In this document: in pieces, positions 46,435 through 57,306 of the stretch
Numbering within the stretch: position 1 is the stretch's first letter
How the letters are laid out: each line of letters starts with the position of its first letter
Source of the DNA: Aporrectodea caliginosa
Lineage: Eukaryota; Annelida; Clitellata; Crassiclitellata; Lumbricidae
Assembly (NCBI GenBank): GCA_020284085.1
Contig: JACEVL010000337.1
Location: 94,501-158,500 of the forward strand
Direction: 5' to 3'
DNA: 64,000 nucleotides
The notes under the pieces: generated by a model
Databases searched by the model: none
What the model was told of the DNA's origin: nothing
What the model saw: only the letters and a program-made list of their open reading frames with translations
Made by a program: the position numbers and the translations under genes

Positions 46435-49400
46435 TTACAATAGCGCAATATTGACATGTCCATATGCATACGAATCTGTAGAATTAATCAGAAATCGCTT
46501 ATCATCAAAAGGTGAAAGTGCAGCTTTGGTTATTTCAAGAGTGTGCAATTGGTGGTTCGAACTACGTATGACAAAGAAATTAGATGTGGTTGGCTGCTCC
46601 TTAAAGACACAAGTTCTATAATCGTCATGAGATATACTTTTAGAGACGTACGATTTCTTTATACCCTTGGCAGTCTTTTTCTCCTTGTTACCCGGGAGCA
46701 ATAGGCTATACATTTTGGAACGAAGACCCACAAACTCCAAGGGTGGTATAGCGTTTGTTTCATCTTTAAACTTACCTATCACCTTTGCATTATTTCTACT
46801 GTAGAGGAAATGATCAGTGGGATAGTCGGATGTGTCATATTCGCTCGAATACTTTTGCATATCCGAATATACATCGTCAGTCGCAATATGATAACAAAGG
46901 CTGTCGGTATCCGTAAAGAGTAGCTTGGCTCGATCGCCATAAATTGGCAATATGTGTTCGTAATGAAAACTGTACATTTTCAACTTGAAAATGTCCAGAA
47001 TGCACATACCTGCGTACAGAGGCTTATTGAGATAAACATTCGATTTAGTTAATTTGATAACTGTAAGATCTTCATTTATGATGTGGAAAGATTGAAAAGT
47101 TGGTCTTGCGACAAAACGCTTCGCTCTTCTGGCATTGGTTACTAGACGAATTTCAAGATGACGACGTTTTTGCTCCATTGTTTTCCCAAAGACTGAATTA
47201 TTCATTAATTTGAATAAATCTTTCTCGAAAGCGGATTTGGCCACCTGACGCTTGGCTGTATTGAAATCTATATACTTTTTCAACCATCTACTTTGTTCGA
47301 ATTCGAGAATTTTGTGTATTTTTACGAGTTTCATGCCCATTTTCAGATAGAACTGTAAATTTCTGTAGTGAAGTACGTAGTTGGTCTTTTTCATCAAATT
47401 TGGCACTAATTTCTCAACATGTCCGTTAACGTTGTGTCCGATCTTTTGTGAAACCGACTTTGCGTATGGAGATAACATGTTATGCGTAATCAAAAGCTTT
47501 TCAGGTGCCAAAGGGTAGTCGTTATGTTTATCGTGGAGATTTTGAGGATAGTCCAAATCAACTTCTAATATGTAACCCATATTATCATCGGTCGTTTTAG
47601 ATTCCAACTCAAAATCTTCAATTTCGTCCGAATCTAGAAATCTGAACTCACCAGTTGGCAAAGGTTCGCTCATAGCGAATCCATATAAATTATTACAATC
47701 GAGATAAGATATATAACTATTTGGCACATTTTCATCGTACAAATCACCCAAATACGGATTATTGGACTTTGCATAACGATTAGAGATCACAGAAACGCCG
47801 CCGCGCATTCCCTTCTCGATGAAAAGATATTGATCGGGGTCTGTTATTAGCTGCAAAGACACGCCAGTCATTTTCAAGCAGGCATCAAAACTCAACCCTG
47901 GGCTGGAATAGTAATGCAACGGATCTAATTTATAATAACTCATCGACATCTTTCTGAATTCTTCGAATACGTCAGCGAGTAAAATCACATCCGTTTGCAA
48001 ATAAAGATCGTGATAGTCGCGCATGGTGTGCATATCAAATTTACTCCAAACATTTTGGGCGTGTTCGTAATCATCGTCGCTAATATTCTCATCGGTTAGA
48101 CAGCTGAAGAAGTGTTCCTTCGTTGGCAGAACAGTTTCCGCCATTCTTTCCGCCGAATCCATATATTCGTATGCATATACTCCTTTACGAAGTAATAATT
48201 TGAATTTGTCATCGTCTCGGTAAAGTCGACGCAGGTGCATAAATTTGGAATCATCCTCTTTCAACAGATTTTTCGACAAAACGTCTAGACTGCAATTTAG
48301 GAACTGGAGCGAGTCCAGAAATCTTAAACCATTAATTTCAAACGCCAGATATTTTTCCATGTTTGTCGCTATGACCGAGGCAAAGTGTCGCGAGGCAAAG
48401 TGTCGCGTTAGGTGTTTCAAAATCAAATGACTGTCATATGATTTTAAATTATGAAACAGAATGGGAATTAGAAAGTTTGCGGTCTTGTGCTTTTTCGATT
48501 TAGTCGGTTTCTTGAATTTTAGCTTCAGATTACAATTCGAGCAGACTGCGGCTAGAAAATTTCCAGTAACGTGGCAATGATGCCTGACCTTATTCTTCAC
48601 ATCCAAATCGATATTACACGACGGACATTTCTTGCACGAATCAAAGTTTTCCTGTTGCAATTTGCTTAAAGGTTTCATTTTCTCATTTCTATTTAGAATT
48701 TTAGTTATTCGCAATTGTTCGTTCTTTATGTGACAGAAAAACGCTTCCATTACATTCTCACCGCTATATACAACCGGCTCTTCATTGTTGTATTTTTCGA
48801 ACGACGAAACGGTTAAACAGCAGAAACCGCTAGGTACATGATTTTGAATGATTTTAGTCGATTTCCCGACGCTAGCCTCTGCCTTCTCCAAGAAACATTC
48901 GAAATCCGCATAAATTACGAACGGTACCGCCATTTCATTTTGAGTATTGCTAAATTCTAGCACATTATTTTCCTCGGTAGGATATTTCAAATTTTGAAGG
49001 CCATGCTTGCCGCACTCTGGCATATGTTCGTGTTTACCAGCAGCCGTTGTAAAACAGTGAAGGCAGTATGGACACGGGAAAGTCTTTCTGCGAAGAGATG
49101 TTCGACCTGCCAAAAGCGCCGAAAGATTGCGTATGAGGATGTAATGACGCTTTTCGTTATCGCTCAAAAGCAGCAAATTAACAACATGCTTTCTGTTTCT
49201 GTGTGGGGAAGCGTATAGCGGCACAAACATTTTATCTTCCGAATTCGGATAAATAACATTAATGGCATAGTCAGAGTTATTCAATTCAAACTGTGGTATT
49301 TGGTCAACAGTCATTGGAAATTTGAGTCCATCTACGTTTAACTTACTTAAGTGTCGCCTATATGGGACAACCCGTTGTGCATTATCATGTTGATAGTGTG

Positions 49401-49759
49401 AGACAGCGAGGATACAATACAGAAAACAGTAATCATCATCATTTCTAATATTTAACGTTGCTTTCTTCCTCATTATCCATCCAGGCGTGGCTATAAATGA
49501 ACTCCCACCGACTGCATCATAATGAGCGGTACATAATTTCAAATTCTCAATTCCTACAATTTTCCATCCCGACCCTTCATCGGTAAACGCGTCAGTCAAT
49601 ACATCGAATCTACTTATAGCATCTTCCATCTGCATTTGGAGTTGTGTTGGATTCAATAGGATGGCTGGCTCGGATCTGAAATACGCTGTGGTATTCTTGT
49701 CACCCTCCGCATTTTCACGAACAAAGTTCACATCTATGGCCAGATTCCACTTTGTGGGG
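46435..49759 (-). CDS. polB: Family-B (protein-primed type) DNA polymerase, main exon (exon 6)
   Basis: This exon encodes most of a predicted 1,369-residue replicative DNA polymerase (residues 262-1369). Within the 1,113-codon open frame starting at 49776, the motifs are: a C2H2-like cluster (CPYCLHCF, 235-255); Exo I YADFEC (289-294); a zinc-binding insertion like endonuclease VII (CKKCPSCN at 381 and HHCHVTGNF to CSNCN at 399-416); Exo II FHNLKSYDSHLI (441-452); Exo III YLQTDVILLADVF (592-604); polymerase motif A YLDCNNLYGF (691-700); motif B KLMNNSVFGK (856-865); and motif C FTDTDS (954-959). All catalytic acids are present, so proofreading and synthesis are probably intact. The first ATG of the frame (49776) lies in the preceding intron and is unlikely to be the start, because an AG acceptor at 49760-49761 joins it in phase to exon 5. 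Polymerases of this type replicate Polintons and related linear DNAs from a terminal protein. Confidence 0.93.
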
Positions 49760-49985
49760 CTACAAATTAACCGCAATACGATTCCAATAACTAATCACTA
49801 ACTATTGTAATCAGTGTTAAATATAATACACATATCTTCCAGTGAAATGCTTCAGTCTAGTATAAATTACACAGTTCCTACAAACAATATGAGCATGAGA
49901 CCTGTGTTACATGGATATAATACGCATACGAATTTACTTTGTTTTACAAATAAATATAATTCATACGAATTAGTATCAATCTTAC

Positions 49986-50523
49986 CCTTCATCTCTGAGG
50001 ATTCGCTCCAGGTTTGTGGAAATGTCGTTCTGCTGTGCTCGAATGAGTGTTTCCACTTCGATTGTGTCTGTACTAATCGGCAAATCTTCCTCAACGAATG
50101 TGTTGAAAACGGAAGTTCGCACGTTTGGTGTTGTCAGCTTGTGATCACACGTTATACAAAACTGCTTGTCAACACGAAAAAACTTTGTTGGTCGTCGAGC
50201 ATTGCAGTTCGTACATTCCCGGAGATTGATGCACTTCGAGCAAAAACCATCGATGGACAGATTAACTTTTTTATAGGCGCCACAACTTTTACACGGCTTC
50301 TTAACTTCTGAAAAATTTAAACATTATACACCTGTACAATATGTATAAATATTTTTATTTTATTTTTTTAATTTTTTCTAGACGTATCGTATTTCAATGC
50401 GTTGTAGCTGTGATCGTTCATTGCCATTCTTCATTATGCGCGCACAGAGAGAAGAAAATGAAATGTATGAACAGATGACCTTCAATTTTGTAGAGATGAA
50501 CGAATGTGAAATAATTTCAGATT

Positions 50524-50577
<54 letters not shown>

Positions 50578-52883
50578 GCACAAACAGACAGACACACACT
50601 ATAGGCACTTGGATACGATCTTGCAGATGGAAATACGACGAATGAAAGTTTTAAAAAGTGCTTACCATGATTCCCATTTTGTTGTGTATGGGGCGAGCTG
50701 TGCGATGTTGTCGCTGTCGGAGGATCATCAATCGTTATACTCGAGCTGCGCACTTCCGGTATCGGTGGATCATCATCGATAGTTATGCATCCATGACTCG
50801 GCGGCTCTGTAAGAAATTTAAATAAATCTATGAGCCAAAGTCCCATAACCTGTTGGGGATGAAGTTGTACCAAGACTTTACTCACTACTGTCAAAAATAG
50901 AAATTTTTATTTACCACAATTTTCGGTTCGTTGATCATGTTCGGAGTCGGGTGTCTCCGAAATTTGCGGCGACTGAACGAAGAATATGCATCGACCTTCA
51001 TTCGAAGAATTGCAGGCGTCGTCGACTTTTTGCTTTTTAGCTAAAATATAAAATATTATTTATCAGAATTTCATTGTATACTAGGCCAAGTAATTTAAGT
51101 TAAATAAAACTGAAAGTAACTTCATAGTTAAAGTTCTACTTCAGCTAACTGAAACTAAAACTGAATCTAAAAAGTTCTGAAAATTGTAACTAAAACTAAA
51201 GCTGAAATGTTTAGCTAAAACTGAAAACTGTAACTAAAACTAAACCTGAAAAGTTCTTAAAAGTGTAACTAAAACTTAAATGGAAAGTTCCGAAAACTAT
51301 AACTGAAACTAAAACTGAAAACTGTAACTAAAACTAAAATTGAAAACTATAACTAAAACTAAAACTGAAATGTATAACTAAAACTGAAAACTGAAAACTG
51401 TAACTAAAACTGAAATGTTTAGCTAAAACTGAAAACTGTAACTAAAACTAAACCTGAAATGTTTATCTAAAACTGAAAACTGTAACTAAAACTAAACCTG
51501 AAAAGTGTAACTAAAACTTAAATGGAAAGTTCCAAAAACTATAACTGAAACTAAAACTGAAAACTGTAACTAAAACTAATCTTGAAATGTGTAACTAAAA
51601 CTAAAACTGAAAACTGTAACTAAAACTAAACTTGAAATGTGTAACTAAAACTAAAACTGAAAACTGTAACTAAAACTAAAACTGAAATGTGTAACTAAAA
51701 CTGAAAACTGAAAACTGTAACTAAAACTGAAATGTTTAGCTAAAACTGAAAACTGTAACTAAAACTAAACCTGAAAACTGTAACTAAAACTAAACTTGAA
51801 AAGTGTAACTAAAACTTAAATGGAAAGTTCCAAAAACTATAACTGAAACTAAAACTGAAAACTGTAACTAAAACTAAACTTGAAATGTGTAACTAAAACT
51901 GAAAACTGAAAACTGTAACTAAAACTAAACTTGAAATGTGTAAAACTAAAACTGAAACTGAAAACTGTAACTAAAACTAAACTTGAAATGTGTAACTAAA
52001 ACTAAACCTGAAAAGTTCTTAAAAGTGTAACTAAAACTTAAATGGAAAGTTCCAAAAACTATAACTGAAACTAAAAATGAAAACTGTAACTAAAACTGAA
52101 AACTGTAACTAAAACTAAAACTGAAATGTTTAGCTAAAACTGAAAACTGTAACTAAAACTAAACTTGAAAAGTTCTTAAAAGTGTAACTAAAAATTAAAT
52201 GGAAAGTTGAAAATAGAATTAATATTTCTATGTGGCGAACACAACGAGTGGCGGACTTGTCTACAAATGTTATTGGCGAATGTTTCAAACTGCACATCAC
52301 TAGCATGAAAATGCGAATTTAATAAGAGTCTTGTTACACAAAAATGAATGTCATTTATATAAAATGATCTTCAACTGCTGCTGTTGAGTGTCTACAGAAC
52401 TGAATTAAAACTCTAAAAGGCCTGAAAAACGGAAATTAAAATTAAAACTTAATTGGAAAGTTAAACCAAAACTAAAACTCAAACTGAATCTGAAAATTAA
52501 ATAAAATAATACCGACTTTAAGCTAAGAAATACACAGAACATTTATAATATCAATAATGAGAACAGCTATGCATACCCGATTCAAGCTCGAAATCATTGT
52601 TCCTTTTTCGCTCTTCCTCTCTTCTTTCGAGTTCCATTTCGTAAGCCAAGATATCTTCGCTAGAAATTATTCCCATTAGAGCCTCAGCTTCAACACGTTG
52701 ACATTCTTGATACATTTGTAAATCTGTTATACCATCAGCATCCCACCCTACAAAATTTAAAATAAAGCTTACAAATCAGCAGCGAAAATAATTACAGCTG
52801 AATTTCTTTCAGTTGCTGTCATTCGTTAAAGCCTGTAATCGATTCTGTATATACTTACAATTCGAGTCTTCTCCGTTGTCCAT
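49986..52883 (-). CDS. polB: Upstream exons 1-5 of the DNA polymerase gene
   Basis: Minus-strand exons: 1, 52859-52883 (ATG start); 2, 52577-52747; 3, 50915-51040; 4, 50666-50806; 5, 49986-50307. Each is bounded by an AG acceptor and a GT donor (gtaagt, gtatgc, gtaaat, gtaagc, gtaaga). Phases are 1,1,1,1,2 and join exon 6 exactly, for 4,110 nt in total (1,370 codons including stop). Exon 2 is acidic and charged and may be helical. Exons 3-4 are low in order, with short IDDDPP/IDDPP repeats. Exon 5 encodes five CxxC pairs spaced as in zinc ribbons (CKSC, CSKC, CTNC, CITC and a further Cys in the linker region), followed by a helical stretch leading into the polymerase. A role in DNA binding or in carrying the terminal protein is inference only. 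Introns are 111, 1,536, 108, 358 and 226 bp. Confidence 0.85.
50526..50600. repeat. (CA)n microsatellite in polymerase intron 4
   Basis: CA array plus CAGA remnants, inside the 358-bp intron 50308-50665. Confidence 0.95.
51100..52510. repeat. Degenerate AACTAAAACTGAAA array filling polymerase intron 2
   Basis: About 1.1 kb (densest 51110-52230) of gaaaactgtaactaaaacta-type units in tandem, with higher-order blocks (for example aaatggaaagttccaaaaac recurring near 51270, 51520, 51815 and 52040). On the transcribed strand the units read tttagttacagttttcag, so many look like splice acceptors. Related short tracts are at 9270-9440 and 10020-10240. Confidence 0.9.
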
Positions 52884-52904
52884 CGTTGAAGCCCAGTGAG
52901 TGAG

Positions 52905-53475
52905 TGAGTACAAATTGAGAAGATTTGTCTGGTTTTATAGCAACATCGAGCAATGCATAGCTAAGAGTGACCTTCATATAACCTCATTCTCGACTAATTA
53001 AGCGAGGTCCAAAACTCAATACCATAGTTAAAATACTGGTCTATTCTGTGAAACAATGTATCAGATGTCGAAGAACCACTGGCCTGTTCGGGGTCTAGTA
53101 AATGCCCTTGTTAAATCGTGTCTCATTCTCTGAAGCAGTGTGCCAGAGGTTAAGAAAATGACAACTCGTTTGTATTTCAGATTGGACTCTGCGCTCCAAT
53201 TCCTGAGGGTTAATGAATAAACATGAGTACAAATTGAGAAGATCTATCTGGTTTTATAGCTAAGAATGCCCTTCATGGAGTTCATGCAGCATCGTTCTCA
53301 TTCTCGTTTATTTCAGCGAGGTACAAAACCAAGGTTAAAGTGTTTGGCCTATTCTGCGAAACAATGCACCAGATGCCGTCGAAGCGATGGCCTGGACGGG
53401 GTCTTAGTATAATGCCATTGTTAAAAGGGTGTGTCATTCTCTGAAGCAAGAGGTTAATAAATCGTCGTATAATGC
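52905..53475. repeat. Tandem duplication (~319-bp period) upstream of the polymerase gene
   Basis: The two copies start gagtacaaattgagaagat at about 52906 and 53225, and share ctggttttatagc, cattctcg, gcgaggt.caaaac, ctattctg.gaaacaatg and cattctctgaagca. The second copy is diverged and slightly shorter. Confidence 0.85.
52933..52939 (-). promoter_or_regulatory. TATA-like box upstream of the polymerase gene
   Basis: TATAAAA on the minus strand, 50 bp upstream of the exon 1 ATG, a plausible spacing for a short 5' leader. The same box recurs 319 bp further upstream at 53252-53258 within a duplicated segment. Confidence 0.5.
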
Positions 53476-53479
53476 CAAT

Positions 53480-54572
53480 TCTAGTATTCACACATTAAAT
53501 TAACAACTCGCAATTGTTACAATTGTCGGTTTGGATGGTAAAGGATACATTTATTATCTAAAATACAGTTCAATAAAGCCTTTGATTCAGATGAATATAT
53601 AATTGCTTTTGGTATGACTATCGCTTATAAGCAACCTTCGATGCTTCATAGGCCTATGCATGCTCAAACACAGACAAACATACACATATGTACGCGCACT
53701 TAGAGAGGTACACCGAGTCTGGTAGCAGCGATAAGTTAATGTTTATATTTGGCGTTATGTGTGGTCCGTCAGTTGTGTTCGCTTACCTTCAACTGATGTT
53801 GTTTGTAATGCGCTGCAAAATTCTCAATATCAATTAGGAAATGATCTTAACTTGTATTTTAACCGTCTGTGAAGATATGTCTCTTTTCAATTTGATTTGG
53901 ATGGTAAATAGAGTCTTTAGTAACTAAAGTAAATGAATTTGGCTAGCAGTCTTACAAAGTTGTCGATATAATGTCCGCCTACATGCCTCTGTATGTTTGT
54001 CTTTCATGCATATTGTGTATGTGTGCTTGGTGTCCCTTCCTCCGTGTGCATATCTTTCCGTTCACAGCCTTCTGAGTCGCCCTTTTGAACCCAATTACGA
54101 GCGATGCGTCGCAGTGTGTTTATGCCAAGTTACTAAGTCCGACTCTGTGGGTGGTCTACGGTCGTGTCGTTGAGACGATGGACTCATTGAGGGGTGGCTT
54201 CTCGACAGTACATTGGCCTTACAATGTGTGTGTTGTTTGTGCACTAGGCCTATATGCACTCATCAATGCCCATTTGGTTGACCGCTGAGATAATGAATGT
54301 TTGAAAGACTTCTAGTCTACGTGGCATTGTTTTAAGTTCAAGCAAAATGGAAACTTAAGATGAAATTTAATTATACGGTAGTATAGCTCATAATTGTGTG
54401 ATTCGCTAAACGATCTTTGAATGACCTCTAGTACACGTGGCGGTCGATTGACATCCGACTATGCCATATGTTAGCTTGTTTAAGAGGGTTTTACTCAATA
54501 ATTAAATAGGCCTCGTTATGCAAAGCCCAATGGGTAGGTTGTCCGTGATGTAACTCTCTTATTGTTTGAGGT
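53480..54572. other. Non-coding right arm of the element
   Basis: About 1.1 kb with no supported gene. A 67-codon plus frame at 54085-54288 has no motif. Two short related boxes (tgaaagacttctagtctacg near 54303 and tgaatgacctctagtacacg near 54418) may be a local duplication. Confidence 0.45.
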
Positions 54573-54952
54573 GGGCTGGGCTGTATGATGTCATTTTAAC
54601 TTTGAGTTGGCGCTTAAACTAATAGTCGGTTTCAAGACTATAAAAATAAAAATATGTATACTCTATACGTACCTATACCCGCCAAAAAAGTGGCCGTTAA
54701 AGACATAGTCGCTCCTGATGGATTGGCTCTAGAAGTAATAGTCGCTCCTGATGGATTGACTCTAGAAGTAATAGTCGCTCCTGATGGATTGACTCTAGAA
54801 GTAATAGTCGCTCCTGATGGATTGACTCTAGAAGTAATAGTCGCTCCTGATGGATTGACTCTAGAAGTAATAGTCGCTCCTGATGGATTGACTCTAGAAG
54901 TAATAGTCGCTCCTGATGGATTGACTCTAGAAGTAATAGTAGTTACACTACT
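54573..54952 (-). repeat. Right terminal inverted repeat (380 bp)
   Basis: Reverse complement of 45674-46086 minus one 33-bp unit. It contains seven copies of the 33-bp repeat at about 54706-54936, again with the single variant unit innermost. Confidence 0.95.
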
Positions 54953-54958
54953 GCGGAC
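54953..54958. other. 6-bp target-site duplication (right)
   Basis: gcggac, identical to 45668-45673. SINE A continues after it (actgaatcggagtttcac). Confidence 0.95.
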
Positions 54959-54976
54959 ACTGAATCGGAGTTTCAC
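54959..54976 (-). mobile_element. SINE A (antisense), right part after the insertion
   Basis: actgaatcggagtttcac matches 5529-5546. Similarity stops there, so the rest of the SINE head has been lost or replaced. Confidence 0.8.
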
Positions 54977-55004
54977 ATCAGTTGCCTAGTGGTAAAGGAA
55001 AGTT

Positions 55005-55110
55005 TACTTAAAAGGTTGACTCAGCCTTCCACTCCCTAGGGGTGATGGTAAAATGAGCAGCAGTAGGATGGATTGGTGCCTTACGGGCTGCCATACAGTT
55101 ATAAATTCGA
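55005..55110 (-). repeat. Dispersed repeat family B, copy 3 (reversed)
   Basis: The reverse complement contains gtcgaatttataactgtatg, a gcccgtaaggcacc block and ggaaggctgagtcaacc, colinear with 1568-1660. A LINE-like end (gaattgaataaacgatta) follows at 55165. Confidence 0.6.
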
Positions 55111-55198
55111 CTGTTATTTAACTTGTTATGATGTGTTCCTACTATTTCATGTAATCATCCTGCGGTTTGTCAGTTTGAATTGAATAAACGATTATTAT

Positions 55199-55475
<277 letters not shown>

Positions 55476-55584
55476 ATATATTTAGAATATAAAATATCCG
55501 GAATGCCCAATTCTTCTGTTTCCTGGCTGGCGAAAGTGCTTCTGAACGCCACCGGTTTAAACCGTTGAATTGTAAGCGAGAGGC

Positions 55585-55615
55585 GTTGTTGTTGTTGTTG
55601 TTGTTGTTGTTGTTC

Positions 55616-55691
<76 letters not shown>

Positions 55692-55785
55692 GATTATTAT
55701 TATTATCATTATTATTATTATTATCATTATTATTATAATTATTATAATTATTATTATTATTATTATTATAATTATTATTATTATA

Positions 55786-55817
<32 letters not shown>

Positions 55818-55840
55818 GATTATTGTTATTATTATAGGCA
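55585..55840. repeat. (TTG)n then (TTA)n array
   Basis: Eight TTG units followed by a long ATT array with occasional ATC and ATA. Poly-Asn frames are artefacts. Confidence 0.95.
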
Positions 55841-55844
55841 TACA

Positions 55845-56200
55845 TTAATGTGAATAATTAGACAAAGCTGTAGGACAGTAGGCCTTACCATTTTACAGGT
55901 CATTCTGTTTGAGATTCACTCGGTCTAACAACATCTCAGTTCAGTATATTGCAGCACATTTATTCCGTGTGTGTTAGAGCATGCGTTACAGGCTACAGCA
56001 CAGCATTTGTTATGTGTTACACCGCATTAATTGTAGCCTGTTGTAAGTATAATAGTAATTGTAATTGGACATTTATATAGCGCCGCTCCCAGAGCAAAAC
56101 AAATAATTCATTCAATCGGAAATGTGCATAGCGCCCCTTCAAAGAAACTACTCGAGATCTGCGCTATCCTAAATGATGTTAGATGTCATTTAGAAAAAGA
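55845..56200. other. No gene; reversed SINE A tail at 56078-56165
   Basis: The atttatatagcgccgctccc and atagcgccccttcaaagaaa motifs are two partial reversed tails in tandem. The rest is unassigned. Confidence 0.5.
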
Positions 56201-56219
56201 CCATCACATCCGTTAGCAA

Positions 56220-56660
56220 AGCAATTGACAGTAAACTAGAAGAGTCACCAATGGCGAGCCCACGCAAACACGTGGAACCAACCAACGTGTTCCTGTTGAC
56301 AGTTGACAGATGGCTAGGATGTTGTCTGTTGTTGTCCTGCTTTTATCAGTCACGAACGATTGGACAGGATCTCTTTAAAGAACGCATACATATCCTTCCC
56401 ACGCGTCCACCCACAATGACTGGACCGCAATATACGTCTCCAATACCCGGCGACTATATTGCCTTTTTCCTGGCTGATTCATTACAAGTGACCGGAATTC
56501 CTGGCCGAAAAAACCGACCGGTTGCAGCCTCGGCTGTATCGACGTGTGACCGAAATGTGCTAGAAAGCTCGAGGGTCGACAGACGAGATGGAGGTCACGA
56601 ATTGCACCGACAAGCAATGTATCTGCAACACGGTCGCTCGTGTCCGATAAGTCATTGAGA
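56220..56660 (+). repeat. Dispersed repeat family E, copy 2
   Basis: 56230-56315 matches 18195-18285. The segment continues for about 350 bp as GC-richer complex sequence with a 135-codon open frame (56251-56658). The frame contains YTSPIPGDYIAFFLADSLQ but no domain I can name. It could be a fragment of a transposon protein. Confidence 0.45.
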
Positions 56661-56864
56661 TGACAGCTTTAGGTTCATTGCGGTGCGGCGTGATGTAACT
56701 CCCACGCTTAATGTATGTAATTTATGTAGATCGTCAGGATATGTCAGTGGAACGCAATGCAAAATGTGATTTAATGTAATGTAAATCAGTACACATGAAT
56801 ATGCAATTTTAACGTTTCAATGCCACGTAGGCCTAATGTAATAGGATGTATCGGAATCGTAATT

Positions 56865-56935
56865 TCGACATTTTTACAGCGCCCAAAAAAGTGAAGTCGC
56901 AGAAACCAGCTTATTCACAGGCGCTTAGTCAAAAC
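56865..56935 (-). repeat. Tail repeat family T2 copy (reversed)
   Basis: The reversed sequence contains agcgcctgtgaataagctgg, then a gggcgctgtaaaaatgtcg tail. Confidence 0.6.
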
Positions 56936-57298
56936 ATAATCGATAGACGGGGGTGAAATCGGTTCAAGGTCAAGATTCAAAGGGTCAGGCAATGCACATG
57001 CAATGTAGGTCGAAAAAATGTAGTGCAATGTAATGGCGTTGTTTATTTACAGAGGACTAGTTCACGAATCACCGCCTTCTGCTGAGCATCAGTGAAAGCA
57101 AAGGCGATTGAACCCTTATCAGTGCCATTTGTTGTTTAGTTGAATTAGTTCTAATAATTATGCCCACCTGACTCTTAATAATTATTAATTGTTTTATTAT
57201 TAGCCTCCATAGCGTCGTTGCCTAATGCACATGGTATCAACCGAGGGCACACCAAACCCAAGCCATAATCAGGTTAACATCCAGAAGATCAGTCCTTA
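56936..57298. other. No gene recognised
   Basis: AT-rich complex sequence. Confidence 0.4.
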
Positions 57299-57306
57299 TA
57301 AGATAG

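Larger units (their letters stand above)
45674..54952. mobile_element. Polinton/Maverick-like DNA transposon, 9,279 bp, complete ends
   Basis: The ends are exact inverted repeats starting agtagtgtaactactattac. A perfect 6-bp duplication (gcggac) flanks it, and the empty site is visible in SINE A at 5473-5677. A 5'-AG start, 6-bp duplications, TIRs of hundreds of bp and a family-B DNA polymerase are the accepted hallmarks of Polintons (Mavericks). Usual Polintons are 15-20 kb and also carry a retroviral-type integrase, packaging ATPase, protease and capsid genes. None of these is visible here. Only the polymerase gene occupies the interior (46435-52883, minus strand), with about 0.35 kb of non-coding DNA on its left and 1.7 kb on its right. 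Near-identical TIRs and an intact frame suggest a fairly recent insertion. It may be a minimal lineage or a deletion derivative mobilised in trans. Confidence 0.9.

Noticed and set aside
49776..49776. ATG at 49776 as the polymerase start
   Set aside because: It lies in the last 17 bp of an intron with an AG acceptor at 49760-49761. Exon 5 joins in phase and supplies a longer N-terminus.
54085..54288. Small gene in the right arm of the Polinton-like element
   Set aside because: A 67-codon frame without motif, splice support or similarity to known Polinton proteins that I can see.
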